Assembly (NCBI RefSeq): GCF_000878195.1 | Contig: NZ_JXST01000026.1 | Coordinates: forward strand, 1 to 64,000 | DNA from: Mycolicibacterium llatzerense | GTDB taxonomy: Bacteria; Actinomycetota; Actinomycetes; Mycobacteriales; Mycobacteriaceae | Length of the DNA stretch: 64,000 nt | Reading direction: 5' to 3' | Shown: piece after piece, positions 16,871 through 25,124 of the stretch | Position numbering within the stretch: position 1 is the stretch's first letter | Layout: each line of letters begins with the position of its first letter | Position numbers and translations under genes: made by a program | The notes under the pieces: generated by a model | What the model was told of the DNA's origin: nothing | Seen by the model: the letters and a program-made list of their open reading frames with translations, nothing else | The model's database searches: none

Positions 16871-18741
16871 CGCATGTCCAGTTCTCGGTTGAGGAAGCGG
16901 CCCACCATCTCTCGATGGGCATCGGTGGTTGCTGCTCGCACTGCACTGAGCTGCTCGTCGTCGAAGCCAGCGAGCAGATCGGATAACTGGGCATGCGGGA
17001 GTGCGAACCGGGTCGTCCAGGCCAACGGAGTCATGTGGTGGCGACGCTCAGCGAGACGGTCGAGCACCAACGTCTGCACCGGTAGGTGTCGAGGCAACCC
17101 GCGAGCGCACGGACAACTCAGGCACAGCATGAATGAGGCTCTACAGGGTTGGCCCGTGTCACCGTATGGCCCGTGCTGATTGTCAATGCACGCATTCATC
17201 ACGGTGTCTAACTTGCCCTTCAGCATCCGGCGAACATCGGTGTGGGACAACGATAATTCCGACGCCAAAGTCGTCGGGTCGGCGTGCGCCTGAGCAACTT
17301 CGGCCGCCGAAAGCGCGGACATGAGGGGCAGTGCACGAGCCTTGGCCACCTGGTCCTGCAAGGCATCAGCGACAACGCGGCGGTACTCAACCAGGCTGCC
17401 GCGGTTTCGCCCCAGATAGTCATCGACGAGGGTCTGTTCGGTGTGTGCCACCGGTTTCTGGTGCAGCTCAAGGTATGTCATCCGCAATCGAACCAGCGAC
17501 ACTTCCAATGGTTTGGCAGGTGCGCCCTGGACCGCGTCACACAGCAGGCCCTGTTGGCGCGACCACGGCCTAACCCATCCCTCGGCCGAGCCGTGCGCAC
17601 GAATACCGCGACCGTTGTGCCCATTTGCGCAGTAGGCAACCATCAGTCGGCCGCTGCCCTCGATCCGCCGGCTCGACGCGGTCAGCTCACACAGCAACAT
17701 GTAGACGCCGAAGGCGGTGTGCAGTTCATCGCGGCGCGACATCGCGGTAGGGTCGTCAGGGATGCTGATCCAATCTGGAACGGCGGCAAGGGCCACATCC
17801 ATGTCGGCGCGGCTGCCGCGGCGGGGCTTACGCATCTCGACAATCGCGGTCTTGGGTCCGCCTGCGTTGCCGTCGGCACGATGATGCCGTGCCGGACATT
17901 TCATGATGACGTACGGATTTTGGCCGGTCAGCACAGCCAGCAGCACTGCACCGGCGCTCACTTCCAGCGGACTCAGATGTGCCCAGCGAATGATGTCCCG
18001 GGTCCCGCCGAAACCACGCACCCACTTGGCCGTCAGCTGCGATTTGCTTGGGAAGTCGCCGCCACGGCGCGGCACGTCGGCATGACGTTCCACGTAGTCG
18101 AGCAACTCAAACCGGCGCGTTGGATCGTCGAGGTGACCCGACCGGTACTGCTCCAGCAGCACGCGGTTGCCTCGGATGCGTTGCGCGGCCCGCCGCAGGT
18201 CCGCGCGTGCAGCAGACGCTATCCGCAGGAACTCGGCACGGCTGTAGCTCTCGTGGCGCTTACCTGAACGCCGCGGCCGCGGGTGGGGCTCGGCGAGTTT
18301 GGCCACCATGGCCGGTTCCCACGAATCAAGCTGGCGTAGAATCATTTTCACTCCGCGCAGCTCCTCGGTGAGCTTCGCTGGCGCACCCGCGGCGCGACGC
18401 GCGGCCAAGAAGCCATCGATGTGGCGCGGAAGTAGGTCCGCCTTGCGGGCGGGTGGACGCGGCAAACCCGCGAGGTACCGCGTGAACAGACGCATCGATC
18501 GGAACGCGTCCCCGATCGACGACATTGACCGTAGACCGCTGCCGGGTCCGGTGCGTTTGGCGAACGCCTCGGCAAACATGCGCTGCAGCTCTGGGCTCAC
18601 CGTCAACAGCGAACAGTCGAAGTCTTTCGGCTGGCTATTACCGTCCTCAAAGCAACGTACCGTGGTTCCGTCGGTGAGAACACCGCGCAGTGTCGCAGAG
18701 CCAGATTCAGGAAGCCGCGCGGCACGACCACGACGATTCAT
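16867..18741 (-). CDS. Tyrosine recombinase 2 (divergent, 624 aa)
   Basis: A divergent member of the recombinase trio. Where box I normally shows LTGxR, it reads LTGQN (271-275), so the first catalytic Arg is not obvious. A compact box II/III segment RLRMTYLELHQKPVAHTEQT (from 418) followed by DDYLGRN gives Arg418/420, His433 and Tyr442 as candidates. A cysteine cluster (C518, C533, C540, C543, C545) suggests a metal-binding module. The basic N-terminal part probably binds DNA. It overlaps both neighbours by 4 bases. It may be structural rather than catalytic, which would need a test. Confidence 0.8.
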   Translation of the reverse strand: MNRRGRAARLPESGSATLRGVLTDGTTVRCFEDGNSQPKDFDCSLLTVSPELQRMFAEAFAKRTGPGSGLRSMSSIGDAFRSMRLFTRYLAGLPRPPARKADLLPRHIDGFLAARRAAGAPAKLTEELRGVKMILRQLDSWEPAMVAKLAEPHPRPRRSGKRHESYSRAEFLRIASAARADLRRAAQRIRGNRVLLEQYRSGHLDDPTRRFELLDYVERHADVPRRGGDFPSKSQLTAKWVRGFGGTRDIIRWAHLSPLEVSAGAVLLAVLTGQNPYVIMKCPARHHRADGNAGGPKTAIVEMRKPRRGSRADMDVALAAVPDWISIPDDPTAMSRRDELHTAFGVYMLLCELTASSRRIEGSGRLMVAYCANGHNGRGIRAHGSAEGWVRPWSRQQGLLCDAVQGAPAKPLEVSLVRLRMTYLELHQKPVAHTEQTLVDDYLGRNRGSLVEYRRVVADALQDQVAKARALPLMSALSAAEVAQAHADPTTLASELSLSHTDVRRMLKGKLDTVMNACIDNQHGPYGDTGQPCRASFMLCLSCPCARGLPRHLPVQTLVLDRLAERRHHMTPLAWTTRFALPHAQLSDLLAGFDDEQLSAVRAATTDAHREMVGRFLNRELDMR

Positions 18742-20180
18742 CGGCGCGCCACCGGATCTCCGAGAACCATCGAGTGATTGTCGAAAAGCTCGGCCAGCAA
18801 TCCCGACACCGGCAATCCCTGTGTCTGGGCCAGCAACACCTCCACGTCGAGCGCTCGGAACGGTTCCAGGTATACGTCCCTGGTGGTTTCGACTCGACGG
18901 TGTCCCAACATCGTCTGCACCAGATGCCAGGTGTCACCGAATTGGACTCGGAAGTCGCGTGCCTCCACGTCCGAAAGGTGGCCCAGTCGCGACGAATAGA
19001 CCAATTTGCCTACCGAGAACCACCGCAGGGCGAAAGAGTGTCGCAGCATGTGCGGTGTGCAGGTGAAGTTCTCCACACCCTGCGCTGCGATACGGTCGTT
19101 GGCCTCAGCGAAGGTGTGGTGCCATCCGTGTGGGTCGCGCGGGAGGCCATTTTCGTTCAGCCACAACCACAGTGGCTCAAGACCAGCTGGAGTGCGGCGA
19201 AATAGTCTGCGGCGCAACGCCAGACTAGTGATATTCCAGGCGCGATCGATGAATCCGCCGTTGCCGTCGGGCAGTCGCACCGATCCGGGACGCTTCGCGT
19301 CACCCACCTCGATCGTATCGCTCAGTTCCGCATAGCGGCCGCTGTCTTGGGCGCCGCGGATAGCTCGGGCACGGGCACCCTCCGCGTACGCATACATCCC
19401 GGCAAGCACGTGCCGCGGCATCCAATACGGGTGCCCATAGCCACCTTTGGCGCATTTGTCGGCCAGGTGACACTTGTAGAAAGGCCGGTCCGCACCGAGC
19501 GTTGGAAGTTCATCGATCGTGACCGAGGCCCATTCCGACAGCCGCAACCCTGTTCCATAAAGTCCGTCAAAAAATGCGACATCGCGCTGCTCATTTCGAG
19601 TACGGCACGAGCGGTCCCTGCGCCCGTGGAGATCGCGGCCACGCAACCCAACGTCGCGCCATCGATCTACCGCGGCAGGATCGAGCCATCGAACTCTGGC
19701 CGACCGCTTGGACGGCGGCGAAGCGACGTATAGGAAGACGTCGACGACATCTGCAAACCTCTCCGCTGTCCACGAATAGAACTTTTTGCACGCTGCAATA
19801 TCCTTCGAAAAAGCAGAAGCACCAACGAGACTCGGGTTGTTCGGGTCGGTGCGCCTCCAGAACTCGAAATCCTCTGCGTCTTCCTCGGTCGCTTCAGACC
19901 ACACGCGTCCGCTGGTCTGCAAGAAGTTCAGCCACAAACACAGCGACTGTGCGTAGTCACGGTTTGTGTTACTCGCTAGCGTTCGCATGCGAGCTGAAGA
20001 CAGGAAGGCATTGACTCGTACGTCGACAAACCCATCGTTGCGTATGAGGAAGCGCTGTCCGTCAACGGCCCGCCAACGCGCCAACACGTCTCCGATATCA
20101 GGAATCGGACCCGTGACCTCCGTCGGCCAATCTGCGGCGAGCACATCAATGTCGTAGCGCACAACCGACCATGTCTGCAT
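18738..20180 (-). CDS. Tyrosine recombinase 1 (TnpA-like, 480 aa)
   Basis: A fully equipped tyrosine recombinase. Arg213 is in YGTGLRLSEW, His377 and Arg380 in PHMLRHSFAL, His427 in MLGHRRVETT and Tyr437 in RDVYLEPF. The N-terminal core-binding domain spans about residues 60-150. I chose the ATG at 20180 because GGGAG lies about eight bases before it; an upstream in-frame ATG at 20228 would add a Cys-rich 16-residue leader. It is the first gene of the four-gene operon and starts within about 65 bases of the element end. Its transcript probably comes from a promoter at the very edge or from dprA read-through. It is the best candidate for strand cleavage. Confidence 0.9.
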   Translation of the reverse strand: MQTWSVVRYDIDVLAADWPTEVTGPIPDIGDVLARWRAVDGQRFLIRNDGFVDVRVNAFLSSARMRTLASNTNRDYAQSLCLWLNFLQTSGRVWSEATEEDAEDFEFWRRTDPNNPSLVGASAFSKDIAACKKFYSWTAERFADVVDVFLYVASPPSKRSARVRWLDPAAVDRWRDVGLRGRDLHGRRDRSCRTRNEQRDVAFFDGLYGTGLRLSEWASVTIDELPTLGADRPFYKCHLADKCAKGGYGHPYWMPRHVLAGMYAYAEGARARAIRGAQDSGRYAELSDTIEVGDAKRPGSVRLPDGNGGFIDRAWNITSLALRRRLFRRTPAGLEPLWLWLNENGLPRDPHGWHHTFAEANDRIAAQGVENFTCTPHMLRHSFALRWFSVGKLVYSSRLGHLSDVEARDFRVQFGDTWHLVQTMLGHRRVETTRDVYLEPFRALDVEVLLAQTQGLPVSGLLAELFDNHSMVLGDPVARR

Positions 20181-20233
20181 GTTGGCTCCCAGCCCGAGGG
20201 TGGCAGGAGCATAACAACAACAAGCCAATGGCT

Positions 20234-20241
20234 ATAGAACC
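20234..20241 (+). repeat. Terminal inverted repeat, right end of the dprA element
   Basis: ATAGAACC is the reverse complement of GGTTCTAT at 8032-8039. It sits four bases inside the point where recognisable dprA sequence resumes (20246). The first recombinase start codon is only about 60 bases away. Confidence 0.6.
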
Positions 20242-20245
20242 AGCA

Positions 20246-20726
20246 CCCCGCCCGACACCACCGCGGCGTCGCGTTCGACGAGTCCCGCCGCGATCTCGGC
20301 GGTGACATGCTCACCGTACGACGTGCACGCCCGGGTGCCGACGATCGCCGCCGCTCGTTCGGCGACATCATCCAACCGGGCCGGACCCAGAGCCCACAGC
20401 ACCATGGGCGGATAGCCGGATGGCCGATCCATCACCGCCTGGCTCGCGAAAGCGACGAACGACAGGTACGGCCACTCATCGTCATCGGGTGTGATCAGCC
20501 GCCCACCCCGGCGGTCCAGAATTTCCAAATCCCGGGCGGCACAATCGACCTCTCGACGGGCGGCCACGCTCCCCGTGAGGTCCTTGTCCTCCTGTCCGCG
20601 ACGAATCATGTCCGCCGCCTCCACCGGACCGCAGTCGGCCACCAGCGTCGTCAACCGAGGGCACGGCGGCTCGGCCACTCGCGACAGGTACGCCCACGCC
20701 CGTCGTTCCGCATCGTCGGCACTCAT
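20246..20726 (-). pseudogene. dprA: dprA, 5' fragment
   Basis: The N-terminal half of DprA: a helical SAM-like region (AWAYLSRVAEPPCPRL), then the Rossmann-like start with PPMVLWALGPARL, AAAIVGTRACTSYG and LVERDAAVVSGG. At the last Gly the sequence leaves dprA; the frame reads VLVL and stops at 20232 inside the mobile element. It overlaps the comM stop (4 bases), the usual mycobacterial order yraN-comM-dprA. The truncated product would lack the second half of the SGGAxGID motif and the winged helix, so it should be inactive. Confidence 0.92.
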
Positions 20727-22231
20727 CGCGCATCCCCCTCACGGAAACTCAGGGCCGTGCTGACGTCCTCGAGGCTCGGTGAATCTCGGCCGGCCAGATC
20801 CGCCAACGACCATGCGACCCGCAACGTGCGATCGACGCCGCGGATACTCAGCCGCCCGGAATCCAGCGACTTGCGCAGCGGCGCCATGGCATCCCGGCTC
20901 GGCCGGAATCTACGGCGCAGCAGCGGCCCCGGCACCTCCGCGTTGGTCCGCACCCCGACGTCATGCCAGCGCTCGGCCGCAGCCGCCCGGGCCGCCGCGA
21001 CGCGAGCACGGACATCACTGGTGGATTCCGCAGCGTGGTCGCCGAACGCCCCGGCGAGTACCGGATGCATGTCGACCCGCAGATCGACCCGGTCCATCAA
21101 CGGCCCGGAGAGCTTGCCCAGATACCGACGACGGTCGGCCGACGGGCACACACAGTCCCGCGGGTTCGGCGGCGCGCACGGGCAAGGGTTGGCCGCGAGC
21201 ACCAGCTGAAAACGGGCCGGATAGCACGCCACGCCGTCGCGGCGGGCCAGCCGAATCTGTCCTTCCTCCAACGGCGTTCGCAAGGCTTCGAGCACGCTGA
21301 CCCCGATCTCGGCGCATTCGTCCAGGAACAGGACGCCGCGGTGCGACCGGCTGATCGCGCCGGGCCGCGCCATCCCCGAACCGCCGCCGACCAACGCCGA
21401 GACACTGGACGTGTGGTGCGGCGCGACGAACGGCGGACGGGTGATCAGCGGCGTATCGCCGGTGAGCAGGCCCACCACCGAATGGATGGCGGTGACCTCC
21501 AACGCCTCGTCGTCGGTCAGGTCGGGCAGCAGCCCCGGAAGCCGTTGAGCCAGCATTGTCTTCCCGATCCCGGGCGGCCCGGTCAGCATCAGGTGGTGGG
21601 CGCCCGCGGCGGCGATCTCGACCGCCCACCGGGCTTGGGTCTGCCCCACCACGTCCGCGAGGTCGACGCTGTCGTCGGCGGCCGGCGCCGTTGTGTCGAC
21701 CCGCTCGTCCAGCCCCGCCTTCCCGTTGAGCCACGCCTGCATCTGCCCGAGAGTGCGGACGCCCCACACCTCGATGCCGTCGACCAGACTGGCTTCGGCC
21801 AGATTCTCGGCAGGCACCACCGCCGACGGCCAACCCTCGCGCTTGGCAGCCATGACGGCCGGTAGTACCCCCTTGACCGGGCGCACCCGACCGTCGAGCG
21901 CCAATTCGCCCAGCAGGACCGTCTTTTCGAGCCGTGCCCAGTGCATCTTCAAATGCGCCGACAGCACCGAGGCCGCGATGGCCAGGTCGTACATCGACCC
22001 GCCTTTCGGCAAGGTGGCCGGCGACAGCCCGAGAGTGAGCCGTGACATCGGCCAGCTGTTGCCGCAGTTGGTGATCGCCGCCCGGACCCGATCCCGCGAC
22101 TCCTGCAACGCCGCATCGGGCAAGCCGACCAGATGCACCCCCGGCAGCCCCGAGGTGATGTCCGCTTCGATTTCGACCATGACGCCGTCGAGCCCGCGGA
22201 TGGCCACCGAGTAGGCCCGTCCGAGCGCCAT
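20723..22231 (-). CDS. comM: YifB/ComM-family Mg-chelatase-like AAA+ ATPase
   Basis: A 502-residue protein. The N-terminal Lon-protease-like domain (residues 1-165, with LSPATLPKGGSMYDLAIA) precedes the AAA+ core, with Walker A LTGPPGIGKTMLAQR, Walker B GVLFLDECAEI, sensor VLAANPCPCAP and the zinc-like cysteine stretch PNPRDCVCPS. In other bacteria ComM is a hexameric helicase aiding branch migration during natural transformation. It is coupled to yraN (TGATG overlap) upstream and dprA downstream. The gene looks intact although its partner dprA is broken. Confidence 0.93.
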   Translation of the reverse strand: MALGRAYSVAIRGLDGVMVEIEADITSGLPGVHLVGLPDAALQESRDRVRAAITNCGNSWPMSRLTLGLSPATLPKGGSMYDLAIAASVLSAHLKMHWARLEKTVLLGELALDGRVRPVKGVLPAVMAAKREGWPSAVVPAENLAEASLVDGIEVWGVRTLGQMQAWLNGKAGLDERVDTTAPAADDSVDLADVVGQTQARWAVEIAAAGAHHLMLTGPPGIGKTMLAQRLPGLLPDLTDDEALEVTAIHSVVGLLTGDTPLITRPPFVAPHHTSSVSALVGGGSGMARPGAISRSHRGVLFLDECAEIGVSVLEALRTPLEEGQIRLARRDGVACYPARFQLVLAANPCPCAPPNPRDCVCPSADRRRYLGKLSGPLMDRVDLRVDMHPVLAGAFGDHAAESTSDVRARVAAARAAAAERWHDVGVRTNAEVPGPLLRRRFRPSRDAMAPLRKSLDSGRLSIRGVDRTLRVAWSLADLAGRDSPSLEDVSTALSFREGDAR

Positions 22232-22605
22232 CAGCCGATGCCCTTCAGGTGCACCAGTTCCGGCTCCCGGCCGCCGAGGCGCACGCCGACCACATCGATC
22301 CGGATATCAGGCCAGTGGGCGTTCTGCTCGGCGAGCCACACACTGGCCAGCCGGCGCAGGCGGCGTGCCTTCTCGGGCGTCACCGCTTCCTCGATACCGC
22401 CGAACTCCGTGGTGGTGCGGGTCTTCACCTCGACGAAAACCACTGCACCGTGGTCCTTTTCGGTGACAATGATGTCGAGCTCACCCCACCGGCAGCGCCA
22501 GTTGCGGGCCAGGACCGTCATCCCGAGCGAGATCAGGTGGTCGACCGCGAGTTGTTCGCCGAACGCGCCGATCTCTGCCCGGGTCATGCGTGGTGGTGTG
22601 TTCAT
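22231..22605 (-). CDS. YraN/UPF0102 family nuclease-like protein
   Basis: A 124-residue protein of the restriction-endonuclease-like UPF0102 family. The core GEQLAVDHLISLGM, RCRWGELDIIV and VVFVEVKTRT contains the E-D-ExK-type catalytic signature. I chose the ATG at 22605 (MNTPPRMTRAEIG), which gives the family's usual size; an upstream in-frame start at 22698 would add residues encoded by the intergenic region. The stop overlaps the comM start. Its biochemical role is not settled; Holliday-junction-resolvase resemblance is structural. Confidence 0.9.
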   Translation of the reverse strand: MNTPPRMTRAEIGAFGEQLAVDHLISLGMTVLARNWRCRWGELDIIVTEKDHGAVVFVEVKTRTTTEFGGIEEAVTPEKARRLRRLASVWLAEQNAHWPDIRIDVVGVRLGGREPELVHLKGIG

Positions 22606-22676
22606 GCCGCTACCGTGACCACTGTCACCGACATAACGAGGCGCCCTAGACCCCGGATCCGGCGCCCGGCAGCGAG

Positions 22677-22703
22677 TTATCCACAGTGCGTGATTCATCC
22701 ACA
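22677..22703 (+). promoter_or_regulatory. Two DnaA-box-like sequences upstream of yraN
   Basis: TTATCCACA at 22677-22685 is a perfect classical DnaA box. TCATCCACA at 22695-22703 differs at one position and lies 18 bases on in the same orientation. They sit between the divergent yraN operon and the small exported gene. They could mediate DnaA control of either side. Confidence 0.4.
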
Positions 22704-22832
22704 GGGCGTGTTACCGACTGATTACTGCCGAGAAACGATCAATTGCTGCCAACACCCCATCTGCAGAAATACCCCCGCCGCCCGTCCCGTTGAACCAGGC
22801 ATCAAAGCTTCAGATACAAGGAGTTGGGGACA

Positions 22833-23000
22833 ATGAAGAAGCTCGGACTGGCCGCACTGTTGGCAAACGGAATGGTGGCCGCGGTGCTCGGACTGGCCGC
22901 ACCCGCATCGGCGGACTACTCGCACCACGACTGGGTCAACGACATCCACCCGCGGGCCGAGGCGCCGCAGGTCGATAGCAGCGTGCACCAGAGCCGCTGA
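22833..23000 (+). CDS. Small exported protein, unknown function
   Basis: A 55-residue protein too short for ordinary ORF cut-offs. It begins MKKLGLAALLANGMVAAVLG and continues with an AxA-type signal-peptidase site in APASADYS, leaving a mature peptide of about 28 residues rich in His/Asp (SHHDWVNDIHPRAEAPQ). AAGGAG lies ten bases before the ATG, and a strong terminator follows 15 bases after the stop, supporting a real monocistronic gene. Short proteins of this form are common in mycobacteria. Function unknown. Confidence 0.75.
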   Translation: MKKLGLAALLANGMVAAVLGLAAPASADYSHHDWVNDIHPRAEAPQVDSSVHQSR

Positions 23001-23014
23001 CTGGCAACAAGATT

Positions 23015-23046
23015 CGGGGCGCCCCACTCGGGGCGCCCCGTTTTTT
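23015..23046 (+). terminator. Intrinsic transcription terminator
   Basis: CGGGGCGCCCC and GGGGCGCCCCG form an 11-base perfect stem with a 4-base loop, followed at once by six T residues. It ends transcription of the small exported gene. Confidence 0.9.
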
Positions 23047-23151
23047 GTGTCCGGTGTCCCTGACCCCGGGCTGAGCAGGTTTACCAGCGGAAGCAGTGAG
23101 ACCGAACGAAATTGACGGGTGTAAACCCGATTCGTTGGTTACCGTGATCAA

Positions 23152-25023
23152 GTGCTGACCGCCCTCAACGAACTGGTCGAGGGGGTCGCTCATACCCTGA
23201 TGGCCGCCGACGCGGACAACTACGTCGCTGCCAGCGAGCAGGTTCTGACCGACGTGGCGGCGCATTTCGGGCTGGACGTCGCGTTCCTGCGGCACAACGA
23301 TCACACCATTCGAGCGACAATCCTGATCGCTCAGTGGCCGATCAGGACCTACGTCCCGGACCCTGATCCCATCGGAACGGTGTACTTCAAGGACGCCGAT
23401 CCGGTCTTCGCGATGGCCGAGCATGTCGAAGAGCCCGTGATCCTGCGACCGGGCGCCGAGCCGGATGAATTCCAGCAGCGCATCGAAGAAGGCACCACCG
23501 TCCCCGTCGTCTCGATAGCCGCCGTGCCGATGAACGTTGCGGATACGACCGAGGGGTCCGACGGCTTCATCACAACGGGCACACTGGGCTTCATCAAATA
23601 CGGCGACCTTGCGTGGACAGACGACGAGATCACGGCGCTGAAAGTCATCGCCACCATGTTCGCTCACGTCAAGGCGCGGGTTGAAGCACAAGAATCCATC
23701 AGACACCTGGCCGAGCACGATGACCTGACGGGCTTGCGCAATCGCCGGAGTCTGCTCGACCACCTCGAGCATCGGCTTGCGGCAGGCCAGCCTGCCCCTG
23801 TCGCGGCGCTCTACATCGATCCCGATCAACTCAAAGCGGTCAACGATCTGCTCGGTCACGAGACCGGGGACCGGGTTCTTGTCGAACTCACGCAGCGGTT
23901 GCGCGAGCACACCGCGGACGTGGCATTCCTGGCTCGCCTCGGCGGCGACGAGATCATCGCGGTGCTCAACGTACCCACCACGCTCGCCGACGCCTACAAG
24001 TACGCCGAACAGCTGCGCCAGATGCTGGCAGCACGGCTGCTGCTGGGCTCGACCTACATCCGACACCGAGTGAGCATCGGCGTGGCCGTTGGGATTCCGG
24101 GCACCGACTCGGTGTCCGACCTGCTCAGGTATGCCGAACATGCGTTGACTGCTGCCAAGACCGCCGGCGGCAACACTGTGATCGCGTTCAGCGACGAGCT
24201 GGCGGCACGATATTCGCTCCAAACCGACATCGAAGTGCACCTGCATGACTGCGTAGAGAGCGGCGCGCTGTTCCTGCGTTATCTGCCCGAGGTCGATCTG
24301 CAGAGTGGAGAACTTGCCGCGGTGGAGGCCGTGGTGCGGTGGAACCACCCCACCCGCGGACCACTGCTGCGCGAGGAGTTCATGCCGATCGCTGAAGCCA
24401 CCAACTTCGGTGGCGCCGTGGGGCGCGAGGTCTTACGGCTGGCTTGCGCGCAGTTCCAGCGCTGGCGCCGCGCGGGACTGGCGCACGAGACGATGCTGCG
24501 GGTGAAGCTGTCCCCCGCCCAGGTGGTGACCGACGGCTTCACCGAACACCTCACCGCGACGCTTACGGAATTCGACATTCCTGCGGCCGCGTTGTGCTTG
24601 GAACTGCCCGAAGACCTGCTGGTCGCCGAGGCACAGCGCTGTGGCCAAATTCTGCTGGCGCTCAAGAGCATTGGGGTTCGGTTGGCTTTGGACAATTTCG
24701 GGACCGGATACAGCTTCCTGCCGAGCTTGAAAGAGCTGCCCATCGACTCGTTGAAGGTCGGTCGCGAATTTGTGCGCACGCTCGATCGTGGTGGCGAGAA
24801 TGAACTGTTCGTGCGGTCGATCGCCGCCCTGGCCGATGCATTCGGCCTCGAATTGACCGCTGATGGACTGGAAACCGAGTCCGCGGCGCAACGACTGGTC
24901 GCCATGGGTTACCGCCACGCGCAAGGCCCTCTGGTGTCAGGCCCGCTGGACGCGGACGCCACGGAAGCACTCTTGAAGAAGCCGACACTGCGGCAGCCGA
25001 TGCGCGCCGGTGCACACCCGTAA
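23152..25023 (+). CDS. GAF-GGDEF-EAL cyclic-di-GMP protein with altered active sites
   Basis: A 623-residue protein: GAF-type sensor (about 1-180), GGDEF domain (about 190-350) and EAL domain (about 365-610), the same layout and length as mycobacterial Rv1354c/DcpA. The cyclase motif is RLGGDEI (264-268), likely still functional, with no RxxD inhibitory site. The EAL domain is changed at several metal positions: EAV for EAL (392-394), VKLS where VNxS is usual, LDNFGTGYS for DDFGTGYS (513-521), and ADGLE for AEGVE. Phosphodiesterase activity is therefore doubtful, although binding may remain. The GTG start follows a terminator, so it begins a new transcript. The moeY-like gene nearby matches the M. 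tuberculosis neighbourhood. Confidence 0.88.
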   Translation: MLTALNELVEGVAHTLMAADADNYVAASEQVLTDVAAHFGLDVAFLRHNDHTIRATILIAQWPIRTYVPDPDPIGTVYFKDADPVFAMAEHVEEPVILRPGAEPDEFQQRIEEGTTVPVVSIAAVPMNVADTTEGSDGFITTGTLGFIKYGDLAWTDDEITALKVIATMFAHVKARVEAQESIRHLAEHDDLTGLRNRRSLLDHLEHRLAAGQPAPVAALYIDPDQLKAVNDLLGHETGDRVLVELTQRLREHTADVAFLARLGGDEIIAVLNVPTTLADAYKYAEQLRQMLAARLLLGSTYIRHRVSIGVAVGIPGTDSVSDLLRYAEHALTAAKTAGGNTVIAFSDELAARYSLQTDIEVHLHDCVESGALFLRYLPEVDLQSGELAAVEAVVRWNHPTRGPLLREEFMPIAEATNFGGAVGREVLRLACAQFQRWRRAGLAHETMLRVKLSPAQVVTDGFTEHLTATLTEFDIPAAALCLELPEDLLVAEAQRCGQILLALKSIGVRLALDNFGTGYSFLPSLKELPIDSLKVGREFVRTLDRGGENELFVRSIAALADAFGLELTADGLETESAAQRLVAMGYRHAQGPLVSGPLDADATEALLKKPTLRQPMRAGAHP

Positions 25024-25124
25024 AGCCTGCGGAGACCTCAGGCAGTTGAGCCTGCCGAGTGGTGGTGCAGCGTTGGCGTTTCTCGGTCTCGACGGTGGAT
25101 ATCCACCTATGCAATAGTGAGGAA

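Larger units (their letters stand above)
8034..20245 (-). mobile_element. Tn554-like triple-recombinase element inserted in dprA, with MmpL/TetR cargo
   Basis: The element interrupts dprA between the bases encoding SGG(A) and YGID. Joining the outer flanks gives GGG-GCC-TAT-GGC, restoring the reading frame with no target duplication visible. The right module (14281-20180) has three overlapping tyrosine recombinase genes and a small TnpC-like gene, all transcribed leftwards. The left module (8409-13728) is cargo. Near the ends lie exact 8-base inverted repeats, GGTTCTAT at 8032-8039 and ATAGAACC at 20234-20241. Tn554 in staphylococci has two large recombinases plus TnpC and inserts site-specifically without terminal repeats of the DDE type. 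The present element has three, as known for some actinobacterial relatives. Exact ends are uncertain by a few bases. Confidence 0.85.

Noticed and set aside
8034..20245. Classical DDE transposon or prophage in dprA
   Set aside because: No DDE transposase, no target-site duplication and no phage structural genes; the recombinases are of the tyrosine type.
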